Source: Aureimonas altamirensis (lineage in GTDB: Bacteria; Pseudomonadota; Alphaproteobacteria; Rhizobiales; Rhizobiaceae). Taken from it: DNA of 34,661 nt. The notes below the pieces were generated by a model, which worked only from the letters and a program-made list of their open reading frames with translations, did not search any database and was not told where the DNA came from. The translations under genes were made by a program, and so were the position numbers. Within the stretch, counting starts at the first letter, position 1. Each line of letters starts with the position of its first letter. Of this stretch, positions 1-7,183 are shown in pieces. The stretch is taken from NCBI RefSeq assembly GCF_023702225.1, contig NZ_JAMQCO010000016.1, forward strand, positions 23,054 to 57,714. Reading direction: 5' to 3'.

Positions 1-805
1 TGGTGATGCCCGGGCAGCCGCCGTCCACCGATACGATCGTGACGCTGCCTTCCAGTCCGACGGACTTGAGCGCCTCGAAGGCCCCTGCGGCGGCCGGCTC
101 GTTGATCGTGTAGACGAGGTTGATGGAGGGGTCCTTCTGGAGAAGGTTCTCCATGGCCTGGCGGCCGCCTTCCTCGTTGCCGTTGGTGATGTCGTGGCCG
201 ACGATCCGGGGATCGTCCTCGTCGCCGACGACGGCCTTGTCCTTGTTGTCGATGCCGAAGCCCTCCATGAAGCCCTGGTCGCGCAGGACGGCCACCGAGG
301 GCTGCTGCGGCGTCAGGTCGAGGAAAGCGATCTTCGCGTTTTCCGCCTCGGCGCCCATCTTGCCCTTCGCCCACTGGCCGATCAGCACGCCGGCTTCGTA
401 ATTGTCGGTGGCGAAGGTGGCATCCGCCGAATCCACCGGCTCGAGCGGGGTATCCAGCGCGATCACGATCAGGCCCGCGTCCCGCGCCTGCTTGACCGCG
501 GGTACGATGCCCTTGGTGTCGGAAGCGGCGATGAGGATGCCCTTGGCCCCGGCTGCAATGCAGCTTTCGATCGCCGCGACCTGCGACTCGGAATCGCCGT
601 CGATCCGGCCCGCATAGGACTGCAGGTTGATGCCGAGCTCCTGGGCCTTGGCCGTGGCGCCCTCCTTCATCTTCACGAAGAACGGGTTGGTGTCCGTCTT
701 GGTGATGAGGCAGGCCGTGACCTGGTCCTGCGCCATGGATGCCGCCGGCAATGCCAGCGTGGCGGCGCCGAGCGCGGCCGCATAGCCGAGATACTTGAGA
801 ATCAT
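1..805 (-). CDS. frcB: Sugar (fructose-type) ABC transporter periplasmic binding protein, 3' end cut by window
   Basis: Periplasmic receptor of a type I sugar-binding fold (peripla_BP_4) that would deliver a sugar, probably fructose or a related hexose/pentose, to an Frc-type ABC permease. Reading leftwards from the ATG at 803-805, the first ~25 residues are a Sec signal peptide ending near ASMAQ. The mature part contains [67 protein letters not shown] and [15 protein letters not shown], which match the Sinorhizobium FrcB family closely as I remember it. A GGGAGGAA ribosome site (811-818) lies five bases before the start. About 268 codons are present. The C-terminus and any frcC/frcA/frcK partners lie beyond the left edge. 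It is divergent from a ROK regulator. The substrate is inferred from family resemblance only. Confidence 0.87.
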   Translation of the reverse strand, partial: MILKYLGYAAALGAATLALPAASMAQDQVTACLITKTDTNPFFVKMKEGATAKAQELGINLQSYAGRIDGDSESQVAAIESCIAAGAKGILIAASDTKGIVPAVKQARDAGLIVIALDTPLEPVDSADATFATDNYEAGVLIGQWAKGKMGAEAENAKIAFLDLTPQQPSVAVLRDQGFMEGFGIDNKDKAVVGDEDDPRIVGHDITNGNEEGGRQAMENLLQKDPSINLVYTINEPAAAGAFEALKSVGLEGSVTIVSVDGGCPGIT

Positions 806-874
806 CGAATTTCCTCCCGATAAGGCGGTCGCCTTTCAGCGCCCGGCCCGGACCTCCCCGTCCGGCTCGCACGG

Positions 875-934
875 ATTGGACGGCAAAGAGCGGTCACTGT
901 CAATCGATAAATCACGCTGATTTATTTATTGACA
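875..934. promoter_or_regulatory. Operator palindrome with divergent -35 boxes between frcB and the ROK regulator
   Basis: An inverted repeat spans 898-934. The left arm is TGTCAATCGATAAATCA (898-914), the spacer is CGC (915-917) and the right arm is TGATTTATTTATTGACA (918-934). Fifteen of 17 arm positions pair. Each outer end reads TTGACA outward: 903-898 on the minus strand (towards frcB) and 929-934 on the plus strand (towards the regulator). On the minus strand a TCCAAT (-10-like, 880-875) follows after 17 bases. On the plus strand only a weak CATCGT (952-957) stands at that distance. The AT-rich core fits NagC/Mlc-type ROK operators. A repressor bound here would cover both -35 boxes. Confidence 0.65.
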
Positions 935-975
935 CGAGGATGGCGCGAGATCATCGTTCGAGCGGGAGGACATCG

Positions 976-2229
976 ATGGACATGGCAGGCGGAAGACCCA
1001 CTGCTCCGGATACGGCGACGCTTTCCGCGTCCGGCGAGGCGGCGCTCCGCGAGGGCTTCCGCGCGTCGAGCCAGGCAGGCCTGCGCGCGCACAACGAACG
1101 GCTTGTCCTGTCCCTCATCCGCGCCGGGGGCGAATTGGCGAAGGCCGAGATCGCACGTCATTCCGGCCTGTCGCCGCAGACGGCCTCCGTGATCATGCGC
1201 GTTCTGGAAGCGGACGGCCTCGTGCTGGCCGGGACGCCGAGACGCGGCAAGGTCGGACAACCTTCTGTTCCCATGCGCCTCAACCCGCGCGGTGCGTTCT
1301 CGCTGGGCCTGAAGATCGGCCGGCGGACCAGCGAGATGGTGCTGATGGATTTCGTGGGGACGGTGCTCGACAGCCGTGCCATCTTCTATCGCCGCCCCCT
1401 GCACGGGCAGGTGATGGATTTCGCACAGGGAGCGGCGGAATCCCTGGTGGCGACGCTCGCGCCGGGTGAAAGGGCCCGCGTCGCAGGGCTCGGCGTCGGG
1501 CTGCCTTTCGAGATCTGGTCGTGGGGCGCCACAAACGGCGCGCCCGCCGAAGAGCTGGCCGTCTGGCGCGAGGCCGACATCGTCGCGGAGCTTGCCGGGC
1601 GCACGGGACAGCCCGTCACGATGGCCAATGACGTGACGGCCGCCTGCGGGGCGGAGCGCGCCTTCGGACGTGGTGCCGGCGCCGATTTCGTCTATTTCTT
1701 CGTGGGCGCCTTCATCGGCGGCGGCGTCGTGATGGACGGGCAGCTCGTGGAGGGGCGCGTCGGCAATGCCGGAGCGCTTGGGTCCATGCCGGTTCCCGCA
1801 CCCGGTGGCGGAAGCCGGCAACTGATCGAGGCCGCGTCGATCCACCTTCTCGAACGCATGATCGAACGATCCGGAGGCGACGGTGTGGAGCTGTGGCGCA
1901 AGGATTGCGGCTGGGATGGTCTGGGGCAGCTTCTGGATGGCTGGCTGGCCGAGGCGGCCACCGGCATCGCCCATGCCGTCGTATCGGCTTCGGCCGTCTA
2001 CGATTTCGAGGCGGCGGTCATCGAGGGCAGTTTTCCGCCCTTCGTCCGCGAGCGGCTCGTGGCGCGCGTGGCCGAGGCCCTTGCCGGGATGGATACGCGC
2101 GGCCTGGTGCCCGTGGCGGTCCGTGCCGGCACCATCGGCCGCGACGCGCGCGAGATCGGATCGGCGAGCCTGCCCTTCTTCGCCCGCTACCTTACCGATC
2201 GCCGGGTCCTCTATTCCGAACGGGCCTGA
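976..2229 (+). CDS. ROK-family transcriptional regulator (NagC/XylR type)
   Basis: Likely sugar-responsive repressor of the divergent binding-protein gene and of itself. A winged-helix DNA-binding part sits near residues 40-85 (ELAKAEIARHSGLSPQTASVIMRVLEADGLV), followed by a ROK domain of about 300 residues with NDVTAACGAERAFG and FFVGAFIGGGVVMDGQLVEGRVGNAGALG. The nucleotide-binding motif expected at the ROK-domain start (DxGxT) is replaced by KIGRRT, and I see no CxCGxxGCxE zinc cluster. It should therefore be a regulator and not a sugar kinase. I chose the ATG at 976 (417 residues) because GGGAGGA (964-970) sits five bases upstream. A longer in-frame start at 940 has no such site. Malate synthase follows after 75 bases on the same strand, so some co-transcription is possible. 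Confidence 0.86.
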   Translation: MDMAGGRPTAPDTATLSASGEAALREGFRASSQAGLRAHNERLVLSLIRAGGELAKAEIARHSGLSPQTASVIMRVLEADGLVLAGTPRRGKVGQPSVPMRLNPRGAFSLGLKIGRRTSEMVLMDFVGTVLDSRAIFYRRPLHGQVMDFAQGAAESLVATLAPGERARVAGLGVGLPFEIWSWGATNGAPAEELAVWREADIVAELAGRTGQPVTMANDVTAACGAERAFGRGAGADFVYFFVGAFIGGGVVMDGQLVEGRVGNAGALGSMPVPAPGGGSRQLIEAASIHLLERMIERSGGDGVELWRKDCGWDGLGQLLDGWLAEAATGIAHAVVSASAVYDFEAAVIEGSFPPFVRERLVARVAEALAGMDTRGLVPVAVRAGTIGRDAREIGSASLPFFARYLTDRRVLYSERA

Positions 2230-2304
2230 CACGCTTGCGACATTTGACTTTGCGGCTCCGATGGCCGATGGCGTCCGCAGAGGAGCTTGCGGAAGGGAGC
2301 ATTC

Positions 2305-4479
2305 ATGTCGAGTTATGTCGCGGTGGCCGGGTTGCAGGTCGATTCCGAGCTGAAGGATTTCATCGAGAAGGAAGCACTTCCCGGCACGGGCGTCGACGCC
2401 GACCGGCTGTGGGAGGGCCTCGCCGGGCTCCTCGGCGATCTCGCTCCGCGCAACCGCGAGCTTTTGCAGATCCGCGACGACATGCAGGCGCGCGTCGATG
2501 CCTGGTGCACGGCCCACAAGGGCGGCGCCGTGGACGGAGCCGCCTATGAGGCCTTCCTGCGCGAGATCGGCTACATCGTCCCCGAGGGGCCGGCCTTCTC
2601 GGTCGAGACCGCCAATGTGGATCCTGAAATCGCTTCGGTGGCCGGACCGCAGCTCGTCGTGCCGGTCATGAACGCGCGGTATGCGCTGAATGCGGCGAAC
2701 GCACGCTGGGGTTCGCTCTACGACGCGCTCTACGGCACCGATGCGATCGCCGAAGAGGGCGGCGCGGAAAAGGGCCGGGGCTACAACCCCGTCCGTGGCG
2801 AGAAGGTGATCGCCTGGGCACGCGCCTTCCTGGACGGGTCGGTTCCGCTCGACGATGCGTCGTGGAACGACGCGCGCGGCTTCTCCATCGAAAACGGCGC
2901 CCTCACGGTCAGGCTGGAATCCGGCGCGACCGGGTTGAAGAGCCCCGGCCAGTTCGCCGGATATCGTGGCTCGGCAAGCCAGCCGAGCAACCTTCTCTTC
3001 GTCACCCACGGCTTGCACAGCGACGTCGTCATCGACCCGACATCCCAGATCGGCCAGTCCGATCCGGCGGGCATTTCCGACGTTGTCCTGGAAAGCGCCG
3101 TGACCACGATCCAGGATTGCGAAGATTCCGTCGCCGCCGTCGATGCGGCCGACAAGGTTGTCATCTATCGCAACTGGCTCGGCCTGATGAGGGGCGATCT
3201 TTCCGACACTTTCGAGAAGGGCGGCAAAAGCGTCACCCGCCGTCTCAACCCGGATCGCGAATACACCGCGCCGGACGGCGGCACCCTCGTACTGCCCGGA
3301 CGTTCGCTGATGCTGGTGCGCAATGTCGGCCACCTGATGACCAACCCGGCCGTCCTTCTGGCCGACGGATCGGAAGCGCCGGAAGGCATGCTCGACGGGC
3401 TCTTCACCGGGCTGATCGCGATGCACGACCTGAAGAAGCAGGGCGGCGAGCGCAATTCGCGCGCCGGCTCGGTCTATATCGTCAAGCCCAAGATGCACGG
3501 GCCGGACGAGGTCGCCTTCGCCGACGAGATCTTCACCCGCGTCGAAACCATCCTCGGTCTTGCGCCCAATACCCTGAAGATGGGCATCATGGACGAGGAG
3601 CGCCGCACCACGGTCAACCTCAAGGAAGCCATCCGTGCGGCGCGCAAGCGCGTCGTCTTCATCAACACCGGCTTCCTCGACCGCACGGGCGACGAGATGC
3701 ACTCGTCGATGGAACTGGGCCCGATGATCCGCAAGGGCGACATGAAGGCGTCCACATGGATCAAGGCCTATGAGGATCGCAACGTCGATACCGGCCTGGC
3801 CTGCGGGCTCAAGGGCCATGCGCAGATCGGCAAGGGCATGTGGGCCATGCCCGACCTGATGGCCGCCATGCTTGAGCAGAAGATCGGCCATCCGAAGGCC
3901 GGCGCAAACACGGCCTGGGTTCCGTCACCGACGGCCGCGACCCTGCATGCGACGCATTACCACACGGTGGACGTGGCCGAGCGCCAGGCAGAGCTGGAAG
4001 GCAAGAGCCGCACCAGCCTCGAGGATATCCTGACCATTCCGGTTGCCGTCCGTCCGAACTGGACACCGGAAGACATCCAGGCCGAACTCGACAACAACGC
4101 GCAGGGCATCCTCGGCTACGTCGTCCGCTGGATCAATTCCGGCGTCGGCTGCTCCAAGGTGCCCGACATCAACGATGTCGGCCTGATGGAGGACCGCGCC
4201 ACCTGCCGCATCTCCTCGCAGCACATCGCCAACTGGCTGCACCATGGCGTCGTGACGCGCGACCAGGTGGTGGAGACGATGGAGCGCATGGCGCGCGTCG
4301 TCGACGGGCAGAACGCATCGGATGCGACCTACGAACCGATGGCCCCCGACTATGCGGGGTCCATTGCCTTCCAGGCGGCGCTCGACCTGGTCCTGAAGGG
4401 ACGCGAACAGCCCAACGGCTACACCGAGCCCGTCCTGCACCGCCGCCGCCTCGAAAAGAAGGCCGCCGCCCGCGCATAA
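2305..4479 (+). CDS. glcB: Malate synthase G
   Basis: Condenses glyoxylate with acetyl-CoA to malate (EC 2.3.3.9) in the cytoplasm, serving the glyoxylate bypass and glycolate use. The 724-residue length is that of the monomeric G isoform. Visible landmarks are [19 protein letters not shown] (about 456-474), Arg339 in LMLVRN, the metal-site acidic residues around Glu431/Glu432 and Asp459, and [19 protein letters not shown] with Cys616 and Asp630. By comparison with E. coli GlcB, Asp630 corresponds to the catalytic base and Cys616 to the oxidation-sensitive cysteine. The start is the ATG at 2305 with GGAAGGGAG (2291-2299) upstream. An in-frame TTG at 2287 is less likely. No isocitrate lyase or glycolate oxidase gene is in the window. 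Confidence 0.97.
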   Translation: MSSYVAVAGLQVDSELKDFIEKEALPGTGVDADRLWEGLAGLLGDLAPRNRELLQIRDDMQARVDAWCTAHKGGAVDGAAYEAFLREIGYIVPEGPAFSVETANVDPEIASVAGPQLVVPVMNARYALNAANARWGSLYDALYGTDAIAEEGGAEKGRGYNPVRGEKVIAWARAFLDGSVPLDDASWNDARGFSIENGALTVRLESGATGLKSPGQFAGYRGSASQPSNLLFVTHGLHSDVVIDPTSQIGQSDPAGISDVVLESAVTTIQDCEDSVAAVDAADKVVIYRNWLGLMRGDLSDTFEKGGKSVTRRLNPDREYTAPDGGTLVLPGRSLMLVRNVGHLMTNPAVLLADGSEAPEGMLDGLFTGLIAMHDLKKQGGERNSRAGSVYIVKPKMHGPDEVAFADEIFTRVETILGLAPNTLKMGIMDEERRTTVNLKEAIRAARKRVVFINTGFLDRTGDEMHSSMELGPMIRKGDMKASTWIKAYEDRNVDTGLACGLKGHAQIGKGMWAMPDLMAAMLEQKIGHPKAGANTAWVPSPTAATLHATHYHTVDVAERQAELEGKSRTSLEDILTIPVAVRPNWTPEDIQAELDNNAQGILGYVVRWINSGVGCSKVPDINDVGLMEDRATCRISSQHIANWLHHGVVTRDQVVETMERMARVVDGQNASDATYEPMAPDYAGSIAFQAALDLVLKGREQPNGYTEPVLHRRRLEKKAAARA

Positions 4480-4513
4480 TTCGGGCCTGTTCAATCAGGG
4501 CGAAAAACAGACT

Positions 4514-4545
4514 ACCCTCCCGCATGCGACAAACGCGGGAGGGGT
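4514..4545 (+). promoter_or_regulatory. Hairpin enclosing the ribosome-binding site of the VOC gene
   Basis: CCCTCCCGC (4515-4523) pairs perfectly over nine bases with GCGGGAGGG (4535-4543), with an 11-base loop. The right arm is itself the Shine-Dalgarno sequence (GGGAGGGG, ending 4544), eight bases before the ATG at 4553. There is no T-run after it, so it does not look like an ordinary terminator for glcB. It could limit translation initiation of the downstream gene, which is inferred from pairing alone. Confidence 0.45.
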
Positions 4546-4552
4546 TCGCGGC

Positions 4553-4957
4553 ATGGTTTCCACCATCATTCCGACATTGCGCTATCGGGACGCACAGGGC
4601 GCCATCGACTGGCTGTCGGCCGTCGTCGGCTTCAACGTCGAAATGGTGATGGAAGACGATGACGGCGTCGTCGCCCATGCGGAGCTGACGCTCGGCGGCG
4701 GCATGATCATGCTGGGCAGCGTGCGCGACGACGCCTTCGGCGAAATGCAGATCACGCCGGACGAAGCCGGCGGCGTCACCCAAAGCCCCTACATCGTCGT
4801 CAAGGATGCCGACGCCCTGTTCGAACGCGTGACGGCGTCCGGCGCGGAGATCGTCATCCCCCTGCACGACCAGCCTTACGGAAGCCGGGAATTCTCGTGC
4901 CGGGATTTTGAGGGCCATCTCTGGAATTTCGGCACATACGACCCGTTTGCGCCGTAA
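4553..4957 (+). CDS. VOC/glyoxalase-superfamily protein
   Basis: Small cytoplasmic protein of 134 residues with the glyoxalase/bleomycin-resistance (VOC) fold. It opens with IIPTLRYRDAQGAIDWLSAVVGF, the typical first strand and helix of the PhnB-like/YkuL-like branch. The ending FSCRDFEGHLWNFGTY is a typical last strand (DPEGNxWxFG-like). The length is that of a single VOC module pair. The substrate cannot be read from the sequence, and known relatives range from glyoxalases to antibiotic-binding proteins with many of unknown role. It lies 73 bases after malate synthase on the same strand, with its ribosome site locked in a hairpin. Confidence 0.82.
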   Translation: MVSTIIPTLRYRDAQGAIDWLSAVVGFNVEMVMEDDDGVVAHAELTLGGGMIMLGSVRDDAFGEMQITPDEAGGVTQSPYIVVKDADALFERVTASGAEIVIPLHDQPYGSREFSCRDFEGHLWNFGTYDPFAP

Positions 4958-4981
4958 GGGCGGAGGCAGGCGGCAGTCCGG

Positions 4982-5019
4982 AAAAAAAAGGCCGGGCGCC
5001 TCCCCCGAAGCACCCGGCC
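4982..5019 (-). terminator. Intrinsic terminator of the L,D-transpeptidase gene
   Basis: On the minus strand GGCCGGG (5019-5013) pairs with CCCGGCC (4996-4990) and is followed directly by eight T residues (4989-4982). It lies about 40 bases beyond the stop of the L,D-transpeptidase gene. Confidence 0.85.
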
Positions 5020-5057
5020 ATGGCGGTCCCCCGCCTCGAAACTTCAGTGTTGCACGA

Positions 5058-5831
5058 TCAGCTTGCCTGGGCTTTCCGGTTTTCCGCAACGCGCTTCTGG
5101 GCCAGCGTCTCGCCGGGCATCAGCACGATGACACGCGCCTGCAGCGGCACGCGCTCGTACAGATCGATGGCATCCTGGTTGATGAGCCGGATGCAGCCCG
5201 ACGAAACGGATTTGCCGATCGACCACCATTCCGGCGTGCCGTGCAGGCGATACAGCGTGTCCTTGTTGCCCTGCCACAGATAGACGGCGCGGGCGCCGAG
5301 CGGGTTCTGCAGGCCGGGGTTCATGCCGACTTCATTGCCGTAGGGCGCAAGTTCGGGCCTGCGCTCGATCATCTCCTTCGGCGGAAACCACTTCGGCCAA
5401 TGCTGCTTGTCGCGTGCATAGGCTTCGCCCGACCAGGAGAAGCCGGCCTTGCCGATGCCGATGCCGTAGCGCATGGCCGTGCCACGCGACTCGATGACGT
5501 AGAGGAAATGATCGCCCGTATCGACGACGACGGTGCCCGGTGCGAAGCCCATGCCGTCGTAGACGACACGCTGGCGCAGGAAACGCGGATCGATCTTCTC
5601 GACCGGAATCGCCGGCAGGTTGAATCCGCCGTCCTGGACGGCGGCATAGGCCAGCGGATCGACCGGCCCCAGGGGGCCGCCATCCAGGATGGCGTTGTCG
5701 GTGGATGCATAGGCCGTCGCAACCGGCGAATCGCCGCTGATCGCTGCGCGGTCGCCGGAGGTGGTGCAGCCGGCGAGGCCGAGCGCCAGGGCGGCAACGG
5801 CGAAAACGGATAGGGTAGAGTGGGTCGTCAT
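5058..5831 (-). CDS. L,D-transpeptidase (YkuD domain) lipoprotein
   Basis: Cell-wall enzyme that forms 3-3 peptide cross-links or attaches proteins to meso-diaminopimelate in the periplasm. The 257-residue protein begins with a lipoprotein signal peptide whose lipobox is Leu-Ala-Gly-Cys at 19-22, so it should be membrane anchored. The YkuD domain covers about 95-240. Its active site is HGTPEWWSIGKSVSSGCIRL with His197 and Cys213, the full conserved set. I placed the start at the ATG 5831, which puts a short basic/polar leader before the hydrophobic stretch. Upstream in-frame codons would give an implausible N-terminus. It is a single gene with its own terminator, divergent from mmcB. Alphaproteobacteria usually carry many such paralogues, so the exact role is open. 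Confidence 0.93.
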   Translation of the reverse strand: MTTHSTLSVFAVAALALGLAGCTTSGDRAAISGDSPVATAYASTDNAILDGGPLGPVDPLAYAAVQDGGFNLPAIPVEKIDPRFLRQRVVYDGMGFAPGTVVVDTGDHFLYVIESRGTAMRYGIGIGKAGFSWSGEAYARDKQHWPKWFPPKEMIERRPELAPYGNEVGMNPGLQNPLGARAVYLWQGNKDTLYRLHGTPEWWSIGKSVSSGCIRLINQDAIDLYERVPLQARVIVLMPGETLAQKRVAENRKAQAS

Positions 5832-5951
5832 CGAGAAGTCCGGTCGAGGCAGGCCGTGCCGGGTAAAGCTGTACGACACCGGCTGGCTGTCACCACCGAT
5901 ATGCCCTCGTTCCCCGACTGGCAATTGGCGCAAGCCTAACGCATGATGGTT

Positions 5952-5965
5952 AACAAACGTTTGTT
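5952..5965. promoter_or_regulatory. Perfect 14-bp palindrome between the L,D-transpeptidase gene and mmcB
   Basis: AACAAACGTTTGTT is its own reverse complement. It sits in the divergent intergenic region, 40 bases before the mmcB start and about 120 bases before the other start. This is a plausible dimeric regulator site, but the protein is unknown. It does not fit the alphaproteobacterial LexA pattern GTTC-N7-GTTC. Confidence 0.35.
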
Positions 5966-6004
5966 GCGATGCGGGCACAGCCGCGTTGCCGGAGCCAGGT
6001 TCGC

Positions 6005-6511
6005 ATGCCCATAGTCTCGTCCGTCCCCTATCAGCCGCTGCTCGACGGGCGGCAATCGGACCGCGCCATGCTGGTGCGGCGGGGCGTGCAGCGGCTGATG
6101 ATGGCGCAGGCCCTGTCCGTCCTGCCGGAGATGCCCTTGGCCTCGGGCCGGCGCGCCGACCTTGTCTGCCTGTCGGCGAAGGGCGAATTCTCGATCGTCG
6201 AGATCAAGACGTCGATCGCGGACTTCCGGGTCGATCGCAAATGGCCGGACTACCGGTTGCATTGCGACCGCCTGTTCTTTGCGACGCACCCGGACGTTCC
6301 TATCGACATCTTTCCGCAGGATTGCGGGTTGATCCTGTCGGACGGCTACGGCGCCGAAATCCTCCGGGATGCGCCGTCGCATCGCATGCCGCCGGCGACG
6401 CGAAAGGCGCTGACGCTGCGGTTCGCAACCCTGGCGGCGAACCGGCTGCTCCAGGCGGAGTGGGCGGCAAATCCTTATATGACGGGCTCCCGGGAAGAGA
6501 TCGCGGATTGA
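6005..6511 (+). CDS. mmcB: MmcB-family DNA repair protein (PD-(D/E)XK nuclease-like)
   Basis: Predicted DNA-damage protein. The Caulobacter member contributes to mitomycin C resistance. The 168 residues carry a nuclease-like core, RADLVCLSAKGEFSIVEIKTS, with Asp52, Glu66 and Lys68 in the D-ExK arrangement of the PD-(D/E)XK superfamily, so a nuclease role is reasonable. I chose the ATG at 6005 because GGAGCCAGG (5991-5999) precedes it. An in-frame upstream codon at 5969 would add only a basic, low-complexity leader. The gene ends seven bases before the stop of the convergent actR gene. Confidence 0.85.
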   Translation: MPIVSSVPYQPLLDGRQSDRAMLVRRGVQRLMMAQALSVLPEMPLASGRRADLVCLSAKGEFSIVEIKTSIADFRVDRKWPDYRLHCDRLFFATHPDVPIDIFPQDCGLILSDGYGAEILRDAPSHRMPPATRKALTLRFATLAANRLLQAEWAANPYMTGSREEIAD

Positions 6512-6518
6512 CTGCGGG

Positions 6519-7094
6519 TCAGCGCGGCGCGTTCTTGGCCAGGATCCGCTGCAGCGTACGCCGATGCATGGACAGGCGGCGCGCGGTTTCGGAAACATTG
6601 TGCCCGTAAAGCTCGAAGACGCGCTGGATATGCTCCCATCGCACGCGGTCCGCCGACATGGGATTGTCGGGGGGCGTGGGGCGCTTCTCACCGCGCTGCG
6701 TGAGTGCCGAAACTACTTCTTCGGCGCTGGATGGCTTGCATAGATAGTCGACGGCGCCCAGCTTGACCGCCGCGACTGCCGTGGCGATGTTGCCATAGGC
6801 GGTCAGAACCACGATCATGCTGTCCTTGCGGCGGCGATGCAGGTCCTCCACGAGATCCAGCCCGTTGCCTCCGGCCAGCCGAAGGTCGATCACCGCCATC
6901 GCCGGAGGGGTGGAGGCGATTTCCTTCTGCGCTTCGGAGAAGCTGCCCGCCAGAACCGGGGTATAGCCCCGCTGCTCCAGCCCCCGCGACAGGCGGGCCG
7001 CAAAACCATGGTCTTCGTCGACCAGCATGATCTTGCGCTCTCCGGCTGCGGCGAGGGGGCCACGCAACTCCCTAGCTGGCGTCTCCACATTCAT
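6519..7094 (-). CDS. actR: ActR/RegA-type redox response regulator
   Basis: Global regulator of the RegA/ActR/PrrA family that adjusts respiration, carbon and nitrogen fixation or acid tolerance to redox state. The 191 residues comprise a receiver domain (about 20-135) with phospho-acceptor Asp70 in AVIDLRL, Thr98, Lys120 and an acidic pocket at 26-28. A linker and a Fis-type helix-turn-helix at the C-terminus (167-190, HNVSETARRLSMHRRTLQRI) follow, nearly identical to the family signature. The start is the ATG at 7094 with GGGAGAAG upstream. Its usual partner, the membrane histidine kinase ActS/RegB, is not beside it: hrpB lies upstream and mmcB is convergent downstream. Confidence 0.94.
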   Translation of the reverse strand: MNVETPARELRGPLAAAGERKIMLVDEDHGFAARLSRGLEQRGYTPVLAGSFSEAQKEIASTPPAMAVIDLRLAGGNGLDLVEDLHRRRKDSMIVVLTAYGNIATAVAAVKLGAVDYLCKPSSAEEVVSALTQRGEKRPTPPDNPMSADRVRWEHIQRVFELYGHNVSETARRLSMHRRTLQRILAKNAPR

Positions 7095-7123
7095 ACGGAA
7101 CTTCTCCCACGCGTAAGGCACGG

Positions 7124-7138
7124 TTTCACAACGTGAAA
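7124..7138. promoter_or_regulatory. Small inverted repeat upstream of actR
   Basis: TTTCAC (7124-7129) and GTGAAA (7133-7138) form six-base arms around AAC, about 30 bases before the actR start in the short gap behind hrpB. It could be a regulator site for actR. No family assignment is possible. Confidence 0.25.
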
Positions 7139-7183
7139 ACACACCTGGAGGTTGCGTGTGCGGAAATTCGGAGTGGAAACGTC

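Noticed and set aside
922-3891. Open frame of about 989 codons on the minus strand opposite the ROK regulator and malate synthase
   Set aside because: It is antisense to two well-recognised genes. Its product is Ala/Arg/Gly/His-rich with no domain, the usual mirror effect of GC-rich codon use.
5945-5970. LexA/SOS box upstream of mmcB
   Set aside because: The palindrome does not contain GTTC-N7-GTTC, and the nearest GTT repeats have the wrong spacing.
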